A stretch of 57,457 bases of DNA. It comes from Gallionella sp. UBA4121 (lineage in GTDB: Bacteria > Pseudomonadota > Gammaproteobacteria > Burkholderiales > Gallionellaceae). Under the pieces are notes generated by a model that saw only the letters and a program-made list of their open reading frames with translations, was not told where the DNA came from and did no database searches. The stretch spans positions 13,051-70,507 of the forward strand of contig DFWZ01000048.1 of NCBI GenBank assembly GCA_002381565.1, read 5' to 3'. Made by a program: the position numbers and the translations under genes. Within the stretch, counting starts at the first letter, position 1. Each line of letters begins with the position of its first letter. This document shows, one piece after another, positions 51,744-57,457 of this stretch.

Positions 51744-52367
51744 ATGAATATCTCAACCGATAAGCAACAAATCCGGCAAACCATACTTGCCGCGCGCGAG
51801 CAACTGTCGCCGGAATTGCGCGCAGAGTACAACGCAGCCATCACGGAGCGCCTGCTGCAACTCCCCGAGTACCTCAAAGCGGACACGGTGCTGGGCTACA
51901 TGAATTTTGGCAACGAATTTGCCAGCGAACTGTGGGTCGCACGGGCGCTGTCCGAAGGCAAGCGTCTGGCGCTGCCAAGAGTGAATCGCCATACCAATCT
52001 GCTTGAGTTGTATTGGGTAACAGACCTGAAAAACCAGTTGGAGGCCGGATTATGGGGGATACGCGAACCCGTCGTAGCGCGCTGCGAACGGTTAAATGCA
52101 ATAAATGAGGTAGAATTCGTCCTGTTGCCCGGAATTGCGTTCAGCCGAAATGGCGCGCGACTGGGTTACGGTGGCGGTTTTTACGACAAGCTGCTGGCAC
52201 ATGCGCCATGCGCATCGCATCGCCCGGCGCTGGCTGCCGCCGCGTACGGTTTGCAAGTCGTGGCGCAGATTCCACAGGAAACGACGGATGTCCGCGTCGA
52301 GTGGATAATCACCGAAGCTGAAACCATAAACTGTGGCGCCGTGCCGCATTCCGGACAAATGGAATAA
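51744..52367 (+). CDS. fau: 5-formyltetrahydrofolate cyclo-ligase
   Basis: A 207-residue ATP-dependent enzyme (YgfA/MTHFS) that converts 5-formyl-THF to 5,10-methenyl-THF. The block FVLLPGIAFSRNGARLGYGGGFYDKLL (ATP and folate binding) is diagnostic. It sits 19 bases after the decayed toxin. A 6S RNA often precedes this gene in relatives, but none is recognised here. Confidence 0.95.
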   Translation: MNISTDKQQIRQTILAAREQLSPELRAEYNAAITERLLQLPEYLKADTVLGYMNFGNEFASELWVARALSEGKRLALPRVNRHTNLLELYWVTDLKNQLEAGLWGIREPVVARCERLNAINEVEFVLLPGIAFSRNGARLGYGGGFYDKLLAHAPCASHRPALAAAAYGLQVVAQIPQETTDVRVEWIITEAETINCGAVPHSGQME

Positions 52368-52398
52368 ATAAAGAATAATTTTAGCGAGAGAATGGAAG

Positions 52399-55059
52399 AT
52401 GGCGAACTTACCTGATAATGATCCGCAAGAAACCCAAGAGTGGCTGGATGCCCTCGAATCGGTACTGAAGAATGAGGGTGCGGAACGCGCCCATTTTCTG
52501 TTAGGTCAGTTGATAGACAAGGCGCGCAGCTCAGGAGCCGGCGTGCCGTTCAGCGCGACAACACCCTATTGCAACAGCATCGCGCTGGGCGACGAAGAAC
52601 GCTCATCCGGCAACCGTGAACTTGAGCACCGCATACGCGCGTTGATGCGCTGGAACGCGATGGCACTGGTATTGAATGCCAATCGCGATTCTTCCGAACT
52701 GGGCGGCCATATCGCCAGCTTTGCGTCCGCTGCGACCTTGTACGACGTCGCATTCAATCATTTCTTCCACGGCAAGACCGACACGCATGGCGGCGATCTG
52801 GTGTATTTCCAGGGCCACTCCTCCCCCGGGGTTTATGCGCGCGCCTTCCTCGAAGGACGAATCAGCGAAGAGCAAATGTACAAGTTCCGTCAGGAAGCGG
52901 CCGGCGACGGCTTGTCTTCCTATCCGCATCCCTGGCTGATGCCCGATTTCTGGCAGTTCCCCACCGTATCGATGGGCTTGGGTCCTTTAATGGCGATCTA
53001 TCAGGCGCGCTTCATGCGCTACCTGCAACATCGCGGCCTGGTGCAAACCGACGGACGCCGTGTATGGGCCTATCTTGGCGACGGTGAAACGGATGAGCCG
53101 GAATCTCTGGGTGCGGTCTCGATGGCCGGACGCGAGAAGCTCGACAACTTAATCTTTGTGGTGAACTGCAATTTGCAGCGCCTCGACGGACCGGTGCGCG
53201 GCAACGGCAAGATCATTCAGGAACTGGAAGGCGTATTCCGTGGCGCCGGCTGGAATGTCATCAAGGTCGTATGGGGCAGCCAGTGGGATCGCCTGTTCGC
53301 CAAGGACAAGAATGGCCTGCTGCAAAAACGCATGCAGGAAGTGGTGGACGGAGAGTACCAGACTTACAAATCCAAAAATGGCGCCTATGTGCGCGAACAT
53401 TTCTTCGGCAAATATCCGGAACTGCTGGAGATGGTGGCCGACATGTCGGACGATGAAATCTGGCGCTTGAATCGCGGCGGCCATGATTCAGACAAGGTGT
53501 ATGCGGCTTACGCAGCAGCCACCAAACACACCGGCCAGCCCACGGTCATTCTGGCCAAGACCGTCAAGGGCTATGGCATGGGTGACGCGGGCGAAGCGCA
53601 GAACATTACCCACCAGCAAAAGAAAATGGCGGGGCAAGTGTTGCTCGCTTTCCGCGACCGTTTCAACATCCCGCTGAACGATGCGGAAGTCGCCAGCCTG
53701 AATTTCTACCGTCCGCCCGAAGATAGCCTGGAGATGAAATACCTTCGGGAGCGCACCGCAGAAATGGGTTCGGTGCCCTCCCGCGTTCCTGCCACAGAAG
53801 CCTTGAAGATACCCGCTCTGACCGCGTTCGAATCGCTGTTGAAAAGCACGGATGGCCGTGAAATCTCGACGACCATGGCCTTCGTGCGGATGCTGGGCAT
53901 CCTGGTCAAGGACAAAAATATCGGCCGACAAGTCGTCCCCATTGTGCCGGATGAGTCGCGTACCTTCGGCATGGAAGGCATGTTCCGCCAGCTCGGCATT
54001 TTCTCGCAGGTGGGCCAGTTGTACACCCCGCAGGACGCTGACCAGCTGATGTTCTACAAGGAAGACAAGACCGGACAGATCCTGCAGGAAGGCATCAACG
54101 AAGCGGGTGCGATGTCCTCGTGGATCGCTGCGGCCACGGCTTATGCCAACCACGGCAAGGCTATGCTGCCGTTCTACATCTACTATTCGATGTTCGGCTT
54201 CCAGCGTATCGGCGATCTGGCCTGGGCGGCAGGCGACATGCGCGCACGCGGCTTCATGCTGGGAGGCACCGCAGGCCGCACCACACTCAATGGCGAAGGG
54301 TTGCAGCATGAAGACGGCCATAGCCACCTGATGTCGGCGATGATTCCGAACTGCGTGTCTTACGATCCAACCTTTGCCTACGAGCTGGCCGTCATCATTC
54401 ACGACGGCATGCGCCGCATGTATGTCGAACAGGAAGACGTATTTTATTACCTCACCCTGATGAACGAAAACTACGCCCATCCTGCCATGCCGGAAGGTGC
54501 GGAAGCGGGCATCATCAAGGGTATGTATTTGCTCAATGGCCAAAAAGCTCAGGGCAAGAAAAAACCGAAAGTACAGCTGATGGGCAGCGGCACAATCCTG
54601 CGCGAAGTCATCTTTGCTGCCGAACTGCTGGAAAAAGATTTCGGCGTGGTCTCAGATACCTGGAGCGTGACCAGCTTTACCGAGTTGCGCCGCGACGGAA
54701 TCGACTGCGAACGCTGGAACATGCTGCACCCGGAAGACAAGCCGCGTGCAAGCTACGTTGAACAATGCATGGCTGGGCACGAAGGGCCTGTGATTGCCGC
54801 AACGGATTACATGCGCTCATTCGCCGACCAGATCCGCAATTTCCTGCCCAGACATTACAAGGTATTGGGCACGGATGGCTTTGGTCGTTCGGATACGCGC
54901 AAACACTTGCGTGAATTTTTTGAGGTGGATCGTTTCTATATCGCCGTTGCCGCATTGAAGGCCCTGGCAGATGAGGGCACGATCAAGACATCCGAAGTGA
55001 CCCGCGCGATTGCACTTTACAATATCAACCCGGACAAACCCAATCCTGTGACGGTTTAA
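52399..55059 (+). CDS. aceE: Pyruvate dehydrogenase E1 component, homodimeric type
   Basis: An 886-residue thiamine-diphosphate enzyme (E. coli AceE is 887). WAYLGDGETDEPESLGAV with downstream NCNLQRLDGPVRGNGKI is the ThDP-binding region (GDG...NLQ), and FQRIGDLAWAAGDMRARGF is typical of the C-terminal domain. It catalyses the first step of acetyl-CoA formation from pyruvate. aceF follows after a 135-base gap with two hairpins. Confidence 0.98.
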   Translation: MANLPDNDPQETQEWLDALESVLKNEGAERAHFLLGQLIDKARSSGAGVPFSATTPYCNSIALGDEERSSGNRELEHRIRALMRWNAMALVLNANRDSSELGGHIASFASAATLYDVAFNHFFHGKTDTHGGDLVYFQGHSSPGVYARAFLEGRISEEQMYKFRQEAAGDGLSSYPHPWLMPDFWQFPTVSMGLGPLMAIYQARFMRYLQHRGLVQTDGRRVWAYLGDGETDEPESLGAVSMAGREKLDNLIFVVNCNLQRLDGPVRGNGKIIQELEGVFRGAGWNVIKVVWGSQWDRLFAKDKNGLLQKRMQEVVDGEYQTYKSKNGAYVREHFFGKYPELLEMVADMSDDEIWRLNRGGHDSDKVYAAYAAATKHTGQPTVILAKTVKGYGMGDAGEAQNITHQQKKMAGQVLLAFRDRFNIPLNDAEVASLNFYRPPEDSLEMKYLRERTAEMGSVPSRVPATEALKIPALTAFESLLKSTDGREISTTMAFVRMLGILVKDKNIGRQVVPIVPDESRTFGMEGMFRQLGIFSQVGQLYTPQDADQLMFYKEDKTGQILQEGINEAGAMSSWIAAATAYANHGKAMLPFYIYYSMFGFQRIGDLAWAAGDMRARGFMLGGTAGRTTLNGEGLQHEDGHSHLMSAMIPNCVSYDPTFAYELAVIIHDGMRRMYVEQEDVFYYLTLMNENYAHPAMPEGAEAGIIKGMYLLNGQKAQGKKKPKVQLMGSGTILREVIFAAELLEKDFGVVSDTWSVTSFTELRRDGIDCERWNMLHPEDKPRASYVEQCMAGHEGPVIAATDYMRSFADQIRNFLPRHYKVLGTDGFGRSDTRKHLREFFEVDRFYIAVAALKALADEGTIKTSEVTRAIALYNINPDKPNPVTV

Positions 55060-55095
55060 TAGTTAACATAAAACTCGCGCAGCGATACCTCAACA

Positions 55096-55115
55096 CTCTC
55101 CCCTCCGGGGGAGAG
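55096..55115. repeat. Hairpin repeat between aceE and aceF
   Basis: CTCTCCCC and GGGGAGAG form a perfect 8-bp stem with a 4-base loop. It lacks a T-run and resembles the common CTCTCCCC/GGGGAGAG extragenic repeats. A second hairpin (TGGCATAAGTTGCCA) lies about 40 bases further on, before the aceF ribosome site. Confidence 0.6.
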
Positions 55116-55194
55116 GTAGAAGAGAAGGAAACAGGCATGGCGGGTTTGATTATCAGGGGTGGCATAAGTTGCCATGCCCGTTAGGAGAGACACA

Positions 55195-56454
55195 GTGGCA
55201 GAAATAAAACAAGTATTAGTGCCGGACATCGGCGATTACAAAGGTGTCAGCGTCATCGAAGTGATGGTAAAAGTTGGCGACACGATCAACGAGGAAGACA
55301 CCCTGTTGACGCTGGAAACCGACAAGGCAGCAATGGACGTGCCCTCGCCTTATGCCGGCACAGTCAAGGAATTGCACGTCGAAATCGGCGACAAAATATC
55401 TCAAGGCTCGCTGATTCTTGTGCTTGAAACCAGCGAGACAGGCGCGCCGGAACTCCAGCCCTCAGTAGCGGCCACAGCGGCGCCCGCCACTCCTGCCGCG
55501 CCTGCTGTGGCACAGCAGACTGCCGTATCGAGCGTGCCGCCTGCCTCCTCCGGCAGGCAGGCCCATGCAAGTCCGGCCATACGCCGCTTCGCCCGCGAAC
55601 TGGGTGTGGACATTACGCTTGTCAGCGGCAGCGGTGAGAAGGGGCGCGTGACCAAAGAGGATATACAGAACTTCGTCAAGGCGGCCCTGATACAAGGCGC
55701 GTCAGGCGGCAACGGTCTTCAGGTACTGGACATGCCGGTATTTGATTTCTCCAAATATGGCGCAGTTGAATCCCGTCCGCTGTCGCGCATCCAGAAAATT
55801 TCCGGCGCCAATCTGCATCGCAACTGGGTGACCATTCCGCATGTCACGCAATTTGACGAGGCCGATATCACCGACATGGAAGCCTTCCGCAAACAGCTCT
55901 CCACAGAATACGCCAAGCAGGACATCAAGATCACCCCGCTGGCCTTCCTGCTCAAGGCGGTGGTTGCGGCCTTGCAGAAATTCCCTAAATTCAACGCATC
56001 GCTGGATGCGGGCGGCGAAAATCTGATTTTCAAGCAGTATTTTCACATCGGTGTGGCCGTTGATACACCGGATGGGCTGATGGTCCCGGTGCTGCGCGAC
56101 GTGGACAAGAAGGGCATTGTGCAACTGGCAGTTGAACTTGCCGAGATTTCGGCGCGCGCGCGGGAAAAGAAAATCACGGCAAATGACATGCAGGGCGGCT
56201 GCTTCACCATTTCCAGCCTCGGCGGCATTGGCGGGACGGCCTTCACGCCTATCATCAACGCGCCTGAGGTGGCGATTCTCGGTGTGTCTCGCGCCACCAT
56301 GAAACCGGTGTATCAGAATAGTGAGTTTGTGCCTCGCCTGATGCTGCCTTTGTCAGTATCCTACGATCATCGCGTGATCGACGGCGCGGCAGCGGCACGC
56401 TTCACCGCCTATCTCGCGCAGGTGTTGTCCGATATTCGCCGCCTGGCACTATAA
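55195..56454 (+). CDS. aceF: Dihydrolipoyl acetyltransferase (PDH E2)
   Basis: A 419-residue core protein of pyruvate dehydrogenase. The start is GTG at 55195, set by AGGAGA six bases before. There is one lipoyl domain (1-80, lipoyl lysine in ETDKAAMDVPS), an Ala/Pro linker, a peripheral-subunit-binding domain (HASPAIRRFARELGVD, KGRVTKEDIQ) and the catalytic domain with SYDHRVIDGAAAARF. Many relatives carry two or three lipoyl domains. The linker includes SSVPPASSGRQA, read from a 7-bp stem hairpin (55539-55558). lpd is not in the window. Confidence 0.97.
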   Translation: MAEIKQVLVPDIGDYKGVSVIEVMVKVGDTINEEDTLLTLETDKAAMDVPSPYAGTVKELHVEIGDKISQGSLILVLETSETGAPELQPSVAATAAPATPAAPAVAQQTAVSSVPPASSGRQAHASPAIRRFARELGVDITLVSGSGEKGRVTKEDIQNFVKAALIQGASGGNGLQVLDMPVFDFSKYGAVESRPLSRIQKISGANLHRNWVTIPHVTQFDEADITDMEAFRKQLSTEYAKQDIKITPLAFLLKAVVAALQKFPKFNASLDAGGENLIFKQYFHIGVAVDTPDGLMVPVLRDVDKKGIVQLAVELAEISARAREKKITANDMQGGCFTISSLGGIGGTAFTPIINAPEVAILGVSRATMKPVYQNSEFVPRLMLPLSVSYDHRVIDGAAAARFTAYLAQVLSDIRRLAL

Positions 56455-57108
56455 TTGAAGCCCATCGGCATTCTGGGCGGCACATTTGATCCGATACACT
56501 ACGGTCATCTGCGCCTGGCCGAGGAAATGCTGGAGTTAGCCCGGTTGCAGCAAATCCGCTTCATCCCGGCTGGCAATCCGCCGCACCGCGATACGCCGCA
56601 AGTATCGGCGCAACACCGCAGCGCGATGGTAAAACTGGCGATAGCCGATCAGCCGGCCTTTATGCTGGATGAGCGTGAAGCAAAAAAGACGGGCAAGTGC
56701 TATACGGTGGACACGCTGCGCGAATTGCGTACCGAGCTGGGATCGACGCAACCGCTGTGCCTGCTAATGGGAGGAGATGCTTTTTTGCAATTGCATACCT
56801 GGCACGAGTGGGAACATATACTTGATCTGGCGCACATCGTGGTGGGTTACCGCCCGGGATTTACGCTGGCCAAACGTATCCACAACGCACCACCCAAACT
56901 GCTGCAACACTATCAGCAACGCCTGAGCAGCGTGGACTATTTGTCGCAACAACCCGCTGGCGGCATTGCTGAACTTGCGATACCAAAACTGGAAATCTCC
57001 GCCACGCTGATACGCTCTCGCGTGAGCGACAATCGCACCATCCGCTACCTATTGCCAGCAACTGTGGCCAACTACATTTATCAACATCATTTATACACAT
57101 CATGCTAA
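56455..57108 (+). CDS. nadD: Nicotinate-nucleotide adenylyltransferase
   Basis: A 217-residue enzyme of NAD synthesis. GILGGTFDPIHYGHLRLAEE is the nucleotidyltransferase (H/T)IGH signature, and LEISATLIRSRV the second one. It starts with TTG directly after the aceF stop, so translation is presumably coupled. It overlaps rsfS by seven bases, the usual nadD-rsfS pair. Confidence 0.95.
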   Translation: MKPIGILGGTFDPIHYGHLRLAEEMLELARLQQIRFIPAGNPPHRDTPQVSAQHRSAMVKLAIADQPAFMLDEREAKKTGKCYTVDTLRELRTELGSTQPLCLLMGGDAFLQLHTWHEWEHILDLAHIVVGYRPGFTLAKRIHNAPPKLLQHYQQRLSSVDYLSQQPAGGIAELAIPKLEISATLIRSRVSDNRTIRYLLPATVANYIYQHHLYTSC

Positions 57109-57445
57109 CTACTGAAGAAAAAACCAAAGCCGTCGTCGCGGCCCTCGAAGACATCAAGGCCACCGACATCACCGTGATCGACACCAGCAAACTCAGCTCG
57201 CTGTTTGATCGCATGATTATCGCATCCGCGACATCCAACCGTCAGGCCAAGGCGCTGGCCGACAGCGTGGTCGTCAAACTCAAGGCACAGGGCGAAGAAG
57301 TCCTGGGCCGGGAAGGCGAAGACAGCGGGGAGTGGGTGCTGGTGGATTTGGGCGAGGTGCTGGTACACATCATGCAACCTGCCACCCGCGCCTATTACAA
57401 TCTCGAAGAACTGTGGAGCAAGGCTCAAGCCGCACGTCCCAAGCT
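57102..57445 (+). CDS. rsfS: Ribosome silencing factor RsfS, partial at window end
   Basis: About 115 codons of RsfS/YbeB, which binds ribosomal protein uL14 and blocks subunit joining in starved cells. FDRMIIASATSNRQAKALAD, GREGEDSGEWVLVDLGEVLVHIM and RAYYNLEELW are diagnostic. The gene overlaps nadD. No stop codon is reached; the frame runs to the window end, but the last 12 bases look like adapter, so the real C-terminus is missing or replaced. Confidence 0.93.
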
Positions 57446-57457
57446 CTGTCTCTTATA
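57446..57457. other. Probable Nextera adapter remnant
   Basis: The final 12 bases CTGTCTCTTATA equal the first 12 of the Illumina Nextera transposase mosaic-end read-through sequence. They sit exactly at the sequence end, so they are best treated as contamination. Confidence 0.85.

Noticed and set aside
51600..51744. 6S RNA upstream of fau
   Set aside because: 6S RNA often sits here, but no long rod with a central bubble could be traced in this stretch.
53488..54543. 351-codon open frame opposite aceE
   Set aside because: Shadow of aceE with no similarity.
1..57457. CRISPR array
   Set aside because: The tandem repeats are contiguous short units without regular spacers, and no cas gene is present.

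Overview
The window looks like one contig from a betaproteobacterium, most likely of the order Nitrosomonadales (Gallionellaceae/Sulfuricellaceae type). This is inferred from gene content and order: hemF-tsaC-purD-purH-fis-dusB, argS-SPOR-dsbA, two LpxL-type acyltransferases with ubiD, ahcY-yvlD-metF behind an SAH riboswitch, a sigma-32 groESL unit, and aceE-aceF-nadD-rsfS. No phylogeny was run. About 55 genes are present. Most are housekeeping genes packed into short operons with overlapping stop and start codons. Neither an integrated phage nor a CRISPR array is visible.

Layout. 1-4.1 kb, minus strand: a three-gene periplasmic redox locus. It holds a pentahaem cytochrome that joins a trihaem AdhB-like module to a TsdA-type thiosulfate dehydrogenase module, an orphan ModA-like binding protein, and a secreted DsrE-like protein. 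4.1-10.6 kb: ttcA, a pteridine reductase, midA, and slt-cca-EF-hand. 10.7-17.5 kb: rdgC, then argS/SPOR/dsbA/SDR, prfC and tRNA-Phe. 17.6-21.1 kb: groES-groEL and a cysteine-rich nitronate-monooxygenase-like protein. 21.4-28.1 kb: bioA-dacB, an outer-membrane barrel, and ubiD with two acyltransferases. 28.1-34 kb: the methionine/SAM cycle (metK; riboswitch-ahcY-yvlD-metF) plus trhP. 34-40 kb: cytochrome b561, yhcH, ridA, recG, ubiC, ubiA and a methyltransferase. 40-46 kb, minus strand: dusB-fis-purH-purD-tsaC-hemF. 46-57.4 kb: ubiH-dsbC, apaG-mltA, ilvA, a decayed toxin-antitoxin pair, fau, aceE-aceF, nadD and the start of rsfS.

Two themes stand out. The first is the redox locus at the left end. 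The spacing of its putative cysteine haem ligand matches that of TsdA exactly, and it carries three extra haems in the same chain. The second is heavy colonisation by very small repeats. There are MITE-like elements with terminal inverted repeats at 29534-29630 and 35151-35310, a structured element in the groES-groEL gap, and heptanucleotide tandem repeats of differing sequence at gene junctions. Palindromic or dispersed repeats also lie in frame inside recG, purH, ubiH, dsbC, ubiC and aceF. The recG insert adds about 56 residues between helicase motifs II and III without breaking the frame.

The last 12 bases (57446-57457) equal the start of the Nextera mosaic-end adapter, so the right edge is probably a sequencing artefact. 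The left edge lies inside a heptamer repeat. Family assignments rest on recognised motifs and lengths; no database search was possible.
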